A DNA stretch of 64,000 nt from Pseudomonas sp. TNT3 (GCF_010095445.2 NZ_WFGV02000008.1:62001-126000); one strand, 5' to 3'. Counted from the stretch's first letter, positions 47,699-55,701 are shown. A program made the numbers and translations. The notes: generated by a model from the letters alone, not told the origin.

Positions 47699-48520
47699 TC
47701 ACGGATTGCCGGCCATCTGACGGGCGTAATGACGGTCACTGAGATCCTTCTTAGGATCAGTCTTGACCCAACGCTGAGACTTCGTACAGTCCATGCAGGT
47801 CAGTATATTTTTGTCAGCGCTGAGGGTGTAAAGATGCGCTTTGGGGCCATCACCGATTTTTAAGCCAGCTTCGGTGACCTCGAACTTGGGAACTTCATGT
47901 CCCAGGCGATAATCCATGTTCTCAAAGTTAAACGACCAGATTTTGATCTGGCTTTTGCGCCAGATGGTCATGATGGTCAACGGGTCTTGTTTCGTGGTGC
48001 GCTGATAGACCCAGTCACCTTCATATGACGTCAGTTTCGGGGCTTCTGCATTACGTCGATCTTGCTCCCGAGCTTTCTGCTGCATTTTTTCAAATTCGGC
48101 ATTCATTGCTTCCTCATTCTTGCGGGCCTGATCCTTCAGTAGCTGCCCTACGTCATATGGCCCGTTAGGATCATAATTCCAAACCAAATCATCCTTCTTC
48201 GTGCCGAGCACCTTGCAATTAAGGCAATCCAGGCTGCGCTCATCGACGTTACGCCTCATCACCAGACGTGTAGAGCCATTCACGGCATCAAGAATAAGTT
48301 TTTCCTCTTTTACCGAAACCTTCATTTTACCGAGAGGTTTGATGCCGTCTTTCTCAAAATCCACAAATAGCTCTGCTTCATCACCATGAACATTGAGAAC
48401 CATGGTCCCCTTCACATTTGAGTCTTTAAATCGGTAAGCCCCATTGAAATCCTCGCCACCGCAGCCAGCAAGGAGAGAGGCGGCAACAACCGTTGCCGCC
48501 AGTTCGAATAAAGTGCGCAT
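47699..48520 (-). CDS. Hypothetical lipoprotein
   Basis: A 273-residue lipoprotein with lipobox SLLAGC. The mature part has a beta-rich section (GTMVLNVHGDEAELFVDFEK) with a CxxC pair (DCLNCKV), a charged helix (ARKNEEAMNAEFEKMQQKAR) and a second CxxC (CMDCTKSQ). Two CxxC pairs separated by a coiled helix suggest metal or disulfide stabilisation. No family is recognised. It is opposite to the defence operon and is island cargo. Confidence 0.75.
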   Translation of the reverse strand: MRTLFELAATVVAASLLAGCGGEDFNGAYRFKDSNVKGTMVLNVHGDEAELFVDFEKDGIKPLGKMKVSVKEEKLILDAVNGSTRLVMRRNVDERSLDCLNCKVLGTKKDDLVWNYDPNGPYDVGQLLKDQARKNEEAMNAEFEKMQQKAREQDRRNAEAPKLTSYEGDWVYQRTTKQDPLTIMTIWRKSQIKIWSFNFENMDYRLGHEVPKFEVTEAGLKIGDGPKAHLYTLSADKNILTCMDCTKSQRWVKTDPKKDLSDRHYARQMAGNP

Positions 48521-48610
48521 AACATCCTTTCTTGATATCTATGACGCCTGTTTCCTAGCGTCCTGTGAGGGGAGTAGGGATAGCCAAAATGACAGGCCAA
48601 AATAAAGGTG

Positions 48611-48826
48611 TCATTTTGACAACATCACCTTTCGTTCGCCATTAAGCTCGCCAATGAACAATTCAGCGCGAAATAGATCCAATCGCAGAAGCACTGGCAT
48701 CCAGTACAGTCGCAGCACCGTTCCATCACTTGCAACGATCAAAGGCCGCGTCGAGGATGCCGACCAGACCAGCCCCGGACAGAGACAACTGACGAGAATT
48801 AGCTCATCTAGATCAGCGCTCATCAT
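48611..48826 (-). CDS. Small protein overlapping the 56-residue membrane protein
   Basis: A 71-residue protein starting MMSADLDELILVSCLCPGLV with a hydrophobic middle (RLYWMPVLLRLDLFRAELF). The start ATGATG lies inside the end of the upstream small gene and has GGGAGAGG just before it. Overlap of 14 bases suggests coupled translation. Nothing is recognised; the composition (Cys-Leu-Cys-Pro) is odd. Confidence 0.45.
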   Translation of the reverse strand: MMSADLDELILVSCLCPGLVWSASSTRPLIVASDGTVLRLYWMPVLLRLDLFRAELFIGELNGERKVMLSK

Positions 48827-48983
48827 GGTCTGCCCTCTCCCGATGTTCCAGCCATGCCCCCCAGCCCCACAAAACAGCGCCCAGCACCGCCAACGCAATA
48901 ATGCCCCACAGCGGCAACCAGCGATTTGAACCGATCCAGAACCCCAGTCCCACGAAGAAAAGCGTCATCCACAGCCGCTTCAT
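48813..48983 (-). CDS. Two-helix small membrane protein
   Basis: A 56-residue protein, MKRLWMTLFFVGLGFWIG at the start, with a second hydrophobic helix (LPLWGIIALAVLGAVLWGWG) and a charged tail (EHRERADHDER). GAGGTG lies four bases before the ATG. Size and shape are those of conjugation, phage or toxin-type small membrane proteins; I cannot choose among them. It precedes and overlaps the 71-residue gene. Confidence 0.5.
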   Translation of the reverse strand: MKRLWMTLFFVGLGFWIGSNRWLPLWGIIALAVLGAVLWGWGAWLEHRERADHDER

Positions 48984-49494
48984 TTCACACCTCAGATTTC
49001 ATTTGAGAGGCAAACGCTAACCGGGGGGCGGGGCGTGTCATCGGGACGCCACGAAAAATCGTCAATTCCCCAGCTGGGGGGCGAGGGCTCCGCAACGGTT
49101 TACCCAGGAACGGCAACACCGTCGCGCTGATTTGTGCATTGCGACAATAAACAGGGGCTTTCTGGGGAATTCACTAGTTATCCGGATGCCCTGGCGTGAA
49201 TTGCAGTGCCAGACCAGAGGGCTCTCGGTGAAATCTCAGTGGTGGGAGGATGAATATCAGTGTTTCGCCAAGGTGCCGCTATGAACCGCTGTGGTTTGCC
49301 AGTGCCATCAAAAGGCTTTCCCAGCTATGTTCCAGTGGTCTCAGAAATCCTGCTGACGGCACCTTGATGAACCCCAATGGTTTCTCAGAGGTATTTGAGT
49401 TGTGTGATACTGAATCCAGGTGAGTCCTCAGGGGCACAGGAGTGCCCGACGGAGGACCACGGTGAACGGGGAGTGGAAGGGAGGTACTGTTAAG
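48984..49494. other. Hairpin-rich noncoding stretch 1
   Basis: No ORF with a start signal is supported in these 511 bases. Visible structure: the palindrome CCCCAGCTGGGG (49068-49079); GTCAATTCCCCAG (49061-49073) and CTGGGGAATTCAC (49162-49174), inverted with one mismatch; and a two-tier hairpin GTCCTC/GAGGAC (49424-49429, 49452-49457) enclosing perfect GGGCAC/GTGCCC (49432-49447) with an AGGA loop. Two similar ATGAACC...TGGTTT hairpins lie near 49290 and 49375. It may be a structured RNA or a recombination/replication region. Confidence 0.5.
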
Positions 49495-49968
49495 TCAATC
49501 CGTAGAGGTCCGCATAAGGTCTACTTGCTGCCGAAGATTTTCGAGTTGCTGCTCAAGCATGGATAGATGAGCCTCTAATGCATAGAGTCGCGGGCTGGCT
49601 GCCGGGGCTATATCGTAGATAGAGGGCACCTCCGATTCCGTCAAAGGTAATAGGGAGATCCAATGCTCGCAACGCTGCTCAACCCGGTAATACGAGTGGG
49701 ATTTTTCCCATGAATTGTCTGGCTGCTTAATCGATGCGCCAAATACCAGATAGCTGCCACGTACCACACCAGAAACATTGATCCACTGCTCCGTTTTATC
49801 TCGCGGCAGAAGACTGGCTGTTTTAACGCCCTTCCCCTTACGAAAGATAAACCCTCCCCAAGAGCGATGAATCACATTTTCAGCCAACCCCATAAGGTGA
49901 GGGCTCTCAATCTGTCCGGTTTGGTCGATGCTGATCTGGATAGCCGCATGTGTATTTTTTTCAGGCAT
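49495..49968 (-). CDS. Hypothetical protein with C-terminal coiled coil
   Basis: A 157-residue protein. Residues 1-115 are mixed alpha/beta (MGLAENVIHRSWGGFIFRKG) with no motif I know; residues 125-155 form a coiled coil (LYALEAHLSMLEQQLENLRQ). It lies between two hairpin-rich noncoding stretches and is transcribed away from the second recombinase. Confidence 0.55.
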   Translation of the reverse strand: MPEKNTHAAIQISIDQTGQIESPHLMGLAENVIHRSWGGFIFRKGKGVKTASLLPRDKTEQWINVSGVVRGSYLVFGASIKQPDNSWEKSHSYYRVEQRCEHWISLLPLTESEVPSIYDIAPAASPRLYALEAHLSMLEQQLENLRQQVDLMRTSTD

Positions 49969-50536
49969 ACCGCTCTCAAGTTTTGTTGTTGATGCTAATC
50001 AGCCTATTCACAACCTTCTCGTGTTTCCACCCAGCTCTTTGCATTTTTTCGCCTTGGTTTAGTTGCAGCACGTATAAAAATGTTGCGTTAATTTATTCCC
50101 GCTATGTAACGCGCCATTCTGGCGAGTTACATAGCGGGAATCAAAGCCAAGACCATATTAGCGCAACAAAAATAACGCACCTTAACTTTATTGCATACAT
50201 ATCTTATTTTGCGTAATCTGATCAAGTTCAAAACCGCCTTGCCCGGTCCGTACGCCTCTACGTCATTCGCAGACGCAATAAAGGAAGGCAGGACACGAAA
50301 TCGAACCGTGTCATTCGCGGCGATTGAGTGCTGGAGCCCTCCAGTGAAAGGGAAGTGGTCGCGTAAGCCGGACTTTAAACGGCGAAAACGAAGCCTGGAC
50401 GTGAACCAGGAGGCGTGAACAGTCCCCGCCTGCATACCAGTGCAAAGGGGGGCGAACAGGCACATAACGAACTATCTTCAGATGTGTGTCGCTGAACCGG
50501 AAACGGTCAGAAGTTCTTACAAAACAGAGATACTAT
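49969..50536 (+). other. Hairpin-rich noncoding stretch 2 before the second recombinase
   Basis: No convincing gene. A perfect 15-base inverted repeat, TTCCCGCTATGTAAC (50096-50110) and GTTACATAGCGGGAA (50126-50140), encloses CGCC/GGCG, giving a long hairpin. Downstream lie GACACG/CGTGTC (50292-50312), CTGGA/TCCAG (50331-50344) and CCTGG/CCAGG (50394-50410). Two frames cross it (50191-50418 and the reverse) but lack start signals and composition of real genes. It may be a leader RNA or a recombination site for the tyrosine recombinase at 50772. Confidence 0.55.
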
Positions 50537-50779
50537 ATGAGCGAATTCAATACGCTGGCCGTTGCCGAACGTCTCAAATCTGAATCTAGGATTCGGAGAA
50601 AACCCAGAACCTATGCCCAGCGTCGTTCATTGCTCGACATCTACAAGCACGAGTTGCTTCAGCTCGATTCGGTTAGTTGTAATGGTAGTGAGTTGAAACG
50701 ATGGCTAGCGGAAAAAGGAATTAAAGTCGAACGCTCCACAGTAAATCGCTGGCTTCACAGGAATCGTGTAGATGGCTAA
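50537..50779 (+). CDS. Small basic helix-turn-helix-like protein
   Basis: An 80-residue basic protein with RIRRKPRTYAQRRSLLDIYK followed by a helix-turn-helix-like end (LKRWLAEKGIKVERSTVNRW). It ends 8 bases into the recombinase gene, so the two are coupled. A directionality factor or regulator of that recombinase is a reasonable guess, not shown. ATG at 50537 is used; a frame from 50486 adds 17 residues with no start signal. Confidence 0.6.
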   Translation: MSEFNTLAVAERLKSESRIRRKPRTYAQRRSLLDIYKHELLQLDSVSCNGSELKRWLAEKGIKVERSTVNRWLHRNRVDG

Positions 50780-51701
50780 ATTCGCCAAACCAGCGAAGCA
50801 GGCCGCGTCGGTGATGAAAAAACTACAAGGCAACCATATCAAGTCAGTAAGTACAGTTCGAAACTACGAGCAGCGCTTAAAGCGGATCACTGTTTACCTA
50901 CAAGAGTATCGTTTGGGCAGCCTCCGCGATATGACACCGGCTCGCGCACTCGATTACTTGCGGCAGCGCGCCGAGATTGTTGGCCAGAAAACTGTGGATA
51001 TGGAACGGCAAGCGCTGCAAGCGATGATGCAGTACCTCACTCTTCAGCTTGCACCAGGTAACAAGTTGGAAGTCGTCAAGAGCACTGCCCCAACTGCATC
51101 CAAGGGGAAGGCTGGTCAGCCAACTCTTGGACGCCGATTGTCTGAGCAGTCGAGATCCTACACTCGTGAACAAGTAGCTCTAATTGCAACACGTCAGTCA
51201 CCTCACAATGAGTTAGCAACCGAGATCGCATATGCCTCAGGCCTGCGCGCCCATGAATTGTTAACGCTGCGGCGTATCCACCATAAATTTCCTGATGTAC
51301 GTCCTGCGCATCCCTTGAAATTTTCCGGCATCCGCGAGAGCTCCATTGCTTATACGGTTTACGGCAAAGGCGGTCTTACCCGCGAAGTGCGCATACCAAT
51401 TCACTTGGCTAGGCGTTTGGAGTGGACCCGTCTATCAGAGGCGCGCACCGTCATTGATCGGGGAGTTCGCTATCAACAGCTGTACGCGATTGGTGGTGGC
51501 CAACCATGGAGCAAGTCGTTCGGTTCGGTCTCGAAAACAGTACTTGGCTGGTCCAAAGGTGCCCACGGACTCCGTCATAGTTACGCTCAGGAGCGACTGA
51601 GCACAATGCAATACATACTCACCCGTGAGGAAGCAAAGCTCGTTGTCTCTCAGGAGCTTGGGCACTTTCGTTCTGAAATTACCGAGGCATATCTACGATG
51701 A
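50772..51701 (+). CDS. Tyrosine recombinase (second recombinase of the island)
   Basis: A 309-residue site-specific recombinase. The N-terminal SAM-like core-binding region (SVSTVRNYEQRLKRITVYLQ) precedes the catalytic domain with Arg in IAYASGLRAHELLTLRR, HxxR as GAHGLRHSYAQERL and the closing segment QELGHFRSEITEAYLR with the tyrosine. It has no arm-binding domain of phage integrases. It is separate from the island's own integrase, and follows a small DNA-binding-like gene and a hairpin-rich stretch. Confidence 0.82.
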   Translation: MAKFAKPAKQAASVMKKLQGNHIKSVSTVRNYEQRLKRITVYLQEYRLGSLRDMTPARALDYLRQRAEIVGQKTVDMERQALQAMMQYLTLQLAPGNKLEVVKSTAPTASKGKAGQPTLGRRLSEQSRSYTREQVALIATRQSPHNELATEIAYASGLRAHELLTLRRIHHKFPDVRPAHPLKFSGIRESSIAYTVYGKGGLTREVRIPIHLARRLEWTRLSEARTVIDRGVRYQQLYAIGGGQPWSKSFGSVSKTVLGWSKGAHGLRHSYAQERLSTMQYILTREEAKLVVSQELGHFRSEITEAYLR

Positions 51702-51848
51702 TCTCCTTTCAATGGTGAAGCACGGTAGGCTCTGTTGCTGCTTGGTTCGAACGCCCTGCATTCCTCCGCAGTGATATCTAAATGGAGGGCGGTTCGCCAT
51801 TTAACTCCACTAAAATCGATGGAGGCTGGCCTATATCTGATATGGCTT

Positions 51849-52781
51849 TTATCCACCTAGGTTGATCCAGCTTTTGATTGTTTGGTGGTGGACCCCTAGC
51901 GTGCGTCCAATTTCGCGTAAACTTCTACCTTCGGCCGCCATTGCTTTCGCCTTGGGAAGCAATTGAGCGCGGGTGGCGGCGCCTTTCTGCTTACCTCTTG
52001 CAGACTGTACCGTTCGGAACTCGCTAGGTGTAAACCGACGCCAGGTCCACGTACTGATGCTCCTCGCAATCGCCCGGCACTCGCGTTCCTGCATCGGATT
52101 GCCTATATCAGTGTGATTTGCAACAAGCACTAAATTTAGTATGGAGGCGGCAAAAGCGGTAGCCCCTCCTGGTCGCCAATAGTCGCGAACAGCACTGTAA
52201 GCTTGCTTGCGTACGATTTCGAAAACGGTGCAGTTGCGGCCAAGCCCGGCGTAGTTCACCTGCTTACTGCGACGCCTCATCGCTGCGGGCGAGGGTAGGT
52301 CAATGTAATCGGTCAGATCGTCAAGCTGGTAGGGAGCGTCAGCCCATTGGCGGGTAGCCCAGTGCTGATGCGCCGGATTCTTTACAATCAAGCCGCTATA
52401 ACCTTTGTCCGCATCTAGGGCGCGGCGTAGACCCTCTTGGATTGCAGCCAAATACCTTGCGGGTTTGACTCTAGCAGCGTCCGACACCGGTACTGGGGCA
52501 GCCAGCAGGTAGATTAGGTGAGCGTGACCATTGACCGGATTCATCACTGTCATATTTGGTGGAGGGGCATTTCGGTCGCTCCAGTCCAAAGCCCCTCCGA
52601 GTCTGTCGATGTCGAATACAAGATTTGAAATCAGATTGGTTCCATTAGGTTGAATTAGCTTGCGTGACAATGCATATGAGAGAGGAAGGCGATATAGCCC
52701 CTCAATACTGAGATCGTTACTGCAATATGGGCGTCTGGTAAGACGTTTCTGAAATAGTTCTGCTGCAGATAGCGCTTGCAC
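51849..52781 (-). CDS. ColE2-type replication initiation protein
   Basis: A 310-residue Rep of the Replicase/PriCT type. The N-terminus RLTRRPYCSNDLSIEGLYRL and VMNPVNGHAHLIYLLAAPVP are typical of ColE2-family Rep primases; the C-terminus has a helix-turn-helix (SLREIGRTLGVHHQTIKSWI). It suggests autonomous replication after excision. An origin next to it cannot be located with confidence. The AlpA-like gene lies 11 bases upstream. Confidence 0.85.
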   Translation of the reverse strand: MQALSAAELFQKRLTRRPYCSNDLSIEGLYRLPLSYALSRKLIQPNGTNLISNLVFDIDRLGGALDWSDRNAPPPNMTVMNPVNGHAHLIYLLAAPVPVSDAARVKPARYLAAIQEGLRRALDADKGYSGLIVKNPAHQHWATRQWADAPYQLDDLTDYIDLPSPAAMRRRSKQVNYAGLGRNCTVFEIVRKQAYSAVRDYWRPGGATAFAASILNLVLVANHTDIGNPMQERECRAIARSISTWTWRRFTPSEFRTVQSARGKQKGAATRAQLLPKAKAMAAEGRSLREIGRTLGVHHQTIKSWINLGG

Positions 52782-52791
52782 AGGACGCTGC

Positions 52792-52992
52792 TCATTGAGC
52801 AGCGTCGAGACGTTCAGTCACCCAGTCGTAGATTTCTTGGCTGTCCCAGCCTACTGCCCTCGCACCAATGCTTCGAGCGCGCGGGAACTTTCCGGACTTC
52901 ATTAGATTGTATATCGATGCGCGGCGATAACCCGTTGTTTCAATTACTTCGGGTAAACGCATAATGCGCCGAAAGTTTTTGGTGTTAGACAT
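52792..52992 (-). CDS. AlpA-family DNA-binding regulator
   Basis: A 66-residue winged-helix protein of the AlpA type (RLPEVIETTGYRRASIYNLM; VGWDSQEIYDWVTERL). AlpA-like proteins often serve as excisionase or activator of the integrase in satellites and islands. It lies directly before the Rep gene in the same direction. Confidence 0.9.
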   Translation of the reverse strand: MSNTKNFRRIMRLPEVIETTGYRRASIYNLMKSGKFPRARSIGARAVGWDSQEIYDWVTERLDAAQ

Positions 52993-53118
52993 AGCTAAGC
53001 TCCGTAGCGCCTGTTAGCGCTCAGTGGATTCGAAGCTAAGTAAAATATGTATGAATTCAGTTCGCTAACAGATCAGTCTGCGTGCAACGTGTACACTCTG
53101 CGCGCAAAGTGTACAGTT

Positions 53119-53952
53119 CTAGCGAGATAGTCGTTGCTTGTTGTCCTCTGAAATCCATTTTCTTAGGGTGCGTTGGTCGAGCTGGATTCCATCTCTAGCG
53201 CTGATAATTCGTGCGAAATCTGATATTCCTTTATATTCCTGGCCGGTTAAACGCCATTCGCTCAAAAAATGCTCCTTTAAAGTATTTGTGGGCGCATTTT
53301 TTGCCGTGGCTCCCCGCCTATTAGTGGCACTTACTGCGGAACGGCTTGAATCTATGGCCTCCCTGAAAATTTTCGCTGAGGCTGCCGACTGTTGAACGCA
53401 ATCTAGCGCTGTGCTGTCGACAATTCCGTGCTGGAAATCTCTAAGTGCATCGTCGATCCAAAGCAAGCTTATACCCCATAGCAAACCCTCAATATCCGGA
53501 ATGGCATCGGGGGCAATGAGGCGATTTACAATTAAAGGTTTTAAGATTTGCATTATTGCGTTTGTAAACCATCCCTCGTCACAGTTTGATGAGTTAACTA
53601 CGGACCTGATGTCTTTGATCGGGGGGGAGTCTCTATCGAACTGAAGGCTATTGTTGTCTTGATTTATTACATCGTTAGCAAACTTGAGCCAGACTTCATT
53701 TTGTTCAAACTCAATTATTTTATCGGCTAGCCAATAAAACTCATTTTCTGTGGGTGGAACTCCAAAACATTCTGTCATGAAAATGTATGCCTCGCGCCCT
53801 AGCCTCCAAAGGTTTGGGTGCTCAGCATTGTATTCGCCCGCCCCATTTATGAAGGATCTATTCTTTACTCCGAATTGTTCGTCAGAAAACGACAAGAAAG
53901 GATCGAAATTTGTAAATAGGTTTATGCTCGGGTCGTTTTTAAAGCCACGCAT
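53119..53952 (-). CDS. Hypothetical protein between integrase and AlpA
   Basis: A 277-residue protein, mostly helical (LWRLGREAYIFMTECFGVPP; FYWLADKIIEFEQNEVWLKF) with a C-terminal segment RDGIQLDQRTLRKWISEDN that looks like a helix-turn-helix. The region is AT-richer than the flanking genome. No family is recognised. It is possibly part of the element's control or maintenance set. Confidence 0.6.
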   Translation of the reverse strand: MRGFKNDPSINLFTNFDPFLSFSDEQFGVKNRSFINGAGEYNAEHPNLWRLGREAYIFMTECFGVPPTENEFYWLADKIIEFEQNEVWLKFANDVINQDNNSLQFDRDSPPIKDIRSVVNSSNCDEGWFTNAIMQILKPLIVNRLIAPDAIPDIEGLLWGISLLWIDDALRDFQHGIVDSTALDCVQQSAASAKIFREAIDSSRSAVSATNRRGATAKNAPTNTLKEHFLSEWRLTGQEYKGISDFARIISARDGIQLDQRTLRKWISEDNKQRLSR

Positions 53953-54009
53953 TTCTACGTCCTATAGGATAGCTGTTTTTGCATTCGGTTTCGTATGACT
54001 GCTGCTCTG

Positions 54010-55377
54010 TTATGGAGTCGATATATCTGAAGCTAAGTTCGTAATTACCTCAAGGTGCTGACCGAGAAGTGACCAAGCCTCAGTCATTTCCTTGGCATAG
54101 TTGTGTCGTTGGTATATACGCTTAACTTTTTTTTCTTCAGTGTGATTTAGGCAGCGCTCGGCCACCTCCGGTAGCACTCCCAGGGCGGTCATAATTGTGG
54201 CTCCAGTGCGGCGCAGATCATGAGGAGTCCACTTGCCGCCTGTAAGGAGGAGTGCATGAGGTTTGGCGCTGCGACGGCTCATGACGCCCTGATCTGGCTG
54301 CCGCTGTCGATCACCAAGCTGTTTGGTCACTGTCTTGCTGGATACAGGGCCACTATTGTCGGTGTTGGGGTAGCACCAAATGGATTTGTTGCTGATGGTA
54401 TTCACTCGTTCGAACTGTCTAACGGCGAAGGCAGAAAGAAAAATCAAATGTGGCTTATTATTTTTGCTGTTCTGGGAAGGGATCATCCAAGTCTTAGCTT
54501 CCAGGTTGATATCTTCCCAACGAGCACTTAGGAGCTCACCAATGCGACAACATGTAGAAAGAGCAATCCATATTGCGGCCTCTGTAGTAATTAGCAGTCC
54601 GGCATCTTGGATATTTTTAGCTAGCAGCTTAATTTCGTCAGCGCTCAGTACTCGATCTCGCTCAGTATCCCTTTGCCCGATCTTGGCCTTTCGAATGCTA
54701 GCGGTCGGATCGTGCTCGATCAGGTCTCGGTCAACCGCAAATCTGAACATTTGGCGCATAAGTGAAAAGGCTATCTTCGCTGCGCGATTAACTCCCCTAG
54801 ATAACATCGTGTCAGTTACCTCGGTGATATGTCCCTTTTTGACGTCGGCAACAAATCGATTTCCTATGAAAGGAAGCACATCTTTCTCAAACATCCGGCG
54901 TACCTCGGCTCCCCCATCTTTACGATTGGCGATATCAATCTTCATCCAGCGTTCAAAAACTGCGGTGACAGTCTGGCGAGCGGCGAGGGCTGCAGAGGCA
55001 GCTTCAGCTTGAGCCCTTTCATTTTCCAATCTGGCCAATTCGGCATTTCTAGCGGCTATGGCGGCTGACTGCTCGGCTTCTAGATATTCGCGGATGTCTC
55101 TTGTGCCGTTTTTGTGCAACGTTGCAAGTTCCGCGGTCCGTTTTCTAGCATCCGCTAGAGTCATCATGCTGTCTCCATCCCGGCTATAGCTACCTATAGG
55201 GTATGTGGCTCTTTTCCCCTGGCTGTCTACGTACCGAAAGTAGAAAAGACGCTCACCAGAAGGAGTGATCCTTGCGACAAGGCTGCCATGGCCCCATATG
55301 ATCGTTTCACTCAGCCAGCGATCGGATGATCCTGGTTTCGCAGACATTTGTCGGTCGGTGATGTTTGCCACTGTCAT
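54010..55377 (-). CDS. Integrase of the island (P4-type tyrosine recombinase)
   Basis: A 455-residue integrase. The N-terminal arm-binding domain has the strand pattern of P4-type integrases (SLVARITPSGERLFYFRYVD), a coiled helix (EAEQSAAIAARNAELARLEN) and the catalytic core with Arg in STCCRIGELLSARW, HxxR-like HDLRRTGATIM and the tyrosine in IYQRHNY. It is transcribed away from attR 130 bases upstream, and the arm repeats lie in its promoter, implying self-regulation. ATG at 55377 has GGAG upstream; a frame to 55434 lacks one. Confidence 0.92.
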   Translation of the reverse strand: MTVANITDRQMSAKPGSSDRWLSETIIWGHGSLVARITPSGERLFYFRYVDSQGKRATYPIGSYSRDGDSMMTLADARKRTAELATLHKNGTRDIREYLEAEQSAAIAARNAELARLENERAQAEAASAALAARQTVTAVFERWMKIDIANRKDGGAEVRRMFEKDVLPFIGNRFVADVKKGHITEVTDTMLSRGVNRAAKIAFSLMRQMFRFAVDRDLIEHDPTASIRKAKIGQRDTERDRVLSADEIKLLAKNIQDAGLLITTEAAIWIALSTCCRIGELLSARWEDINLEAKTWMIPSQNSKNNKPHLIFLSAFAVRQFERVNTISNKSIWCYPNTDNSGPVSSKTVTKQLGDRQRQPDQGVMSRRSAKPHALLLTGGKWTPHDLRRTGATIMTALGVLPEVAERCLNHTEEKKVKRIYQRHNYAKEMTEAWSLLGQHLEVITNLASDISTP

Positions 55378-55415
55378 GCTCCGCCAATGGATAACCAATT
55401 TTTGGTTACCGTGCA

Positions 55416-55437
55416 GTTGCCAATTGGTTGCCAATTG
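55416..55437 (+). repeat. Right-end copy of the 22-base arm repeat
   Basis: The same 22 bases as at 37813-37834 (doubled GTTGCCAATTG), in the upstream region of the integrase gene. Related fragments AACCAATTTTTGGTTA lie just before it. Together with the left copy it frames the island. Confidence 0.75.
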
Positions 55438-55564
55438 GTACTGGATTTTGGAGGATATTACTGAACTGTATTAGACGAATGGAAGGGGTATTTCAGTCTT
55501 GATAGGCCTATTTTATTAGATCCTGTGGCTTTTTTGAGACGCTATTGGAAGATCATTTACCTTT

Positions 55565-55610
55565 ATGGGGTGCTAGGGGTCGAGTGTTCGAATCACTCCG
55601 TCCCGACCAT
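55565..55610. other. Right attachment site (attR) of the island, shared with the prophage
   Basis: An exact 46-base copy of the tRNA-Pro 3' part (compare 37679-37724). It is also the likely left site of the adjoining prophage, whose integrase begins about 90 bases away. Confidence 0.9.
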
Positions 55611-55636
55611 TATTCCTGAGTAAAATCAGACGCTTG

Positions 55637-55662
55637 AGCCGATCAGATAGATCGGCTTTTTT
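55637..55662 (+). terminator. Terminator near the prophage end
   Basis: Arms AGCCGATC and GATCGGCT around AGATA, then TTTTTT. It lies between the attachment core and the integrase stop codon; it may have ended the original tRNA-Pro transcript. Confidence 0.8.
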
Positions 55663-55668
55663 GTGCCT

Positions 55669-55701
55669 GCGCAAAACCGGCGCAAAACTGGCGCAAAACT
55701 A
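55669..55701. repeat. Three tandem 11-base repeats at the prophage integrase end
   Basis: GCGCAAAACCG, GCGCAAAACTG and GCGCAAAACTA follow one another between the att core and the integrase stop codon, the usual place for arm-type integrase sites. Confidence 0.6.

Larger units (their letters stand above)
37679..55610. mobile_element. Integrated 17.9-kb genomic island at tRNA-Pro
   Basis: It is bounded by 46-base direct repeats of the tRNA-Pro 3' end, with an integrase gene transcribed away from the right repeat and a 22-base repeat just inside each end. Gene order from the right is integrase, unknown, AlpA-like, ColE2-type Rep; cargo fills the rest (type I restriction, Septu-like pair, Mrr-like nuclease, lipoprotein, small genes, second recombinase). 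No conjugation, capsid or terminase genes are seen, so it is mobilised by others if at all. A phage satellite (P4/PICI-like) or an integrative plasmid-like element are both possible. Confidence 0.88.

Noticed and set aside
48654..48929. Plus-strand 91-residue frame
   Set aside because: It is antisense to two small frames that have good ribosome sites, and it lacks one itself.
50096..50140. Integron attC site
   Set aside because: The inverted repeat contains GTAAC/GTTAC but the outer bases do not fit the R-box rule RYYYAAC...GTTRRRY, and no cassette array follows.
50127..50465. Minus-strand 112-residue frame and plus-strand 75-residue frame in the hairpin-rich stretch
   Set aside because: Both cross inverted repeats, lack ribosome sites and have compositions unlike neighbouring genes.
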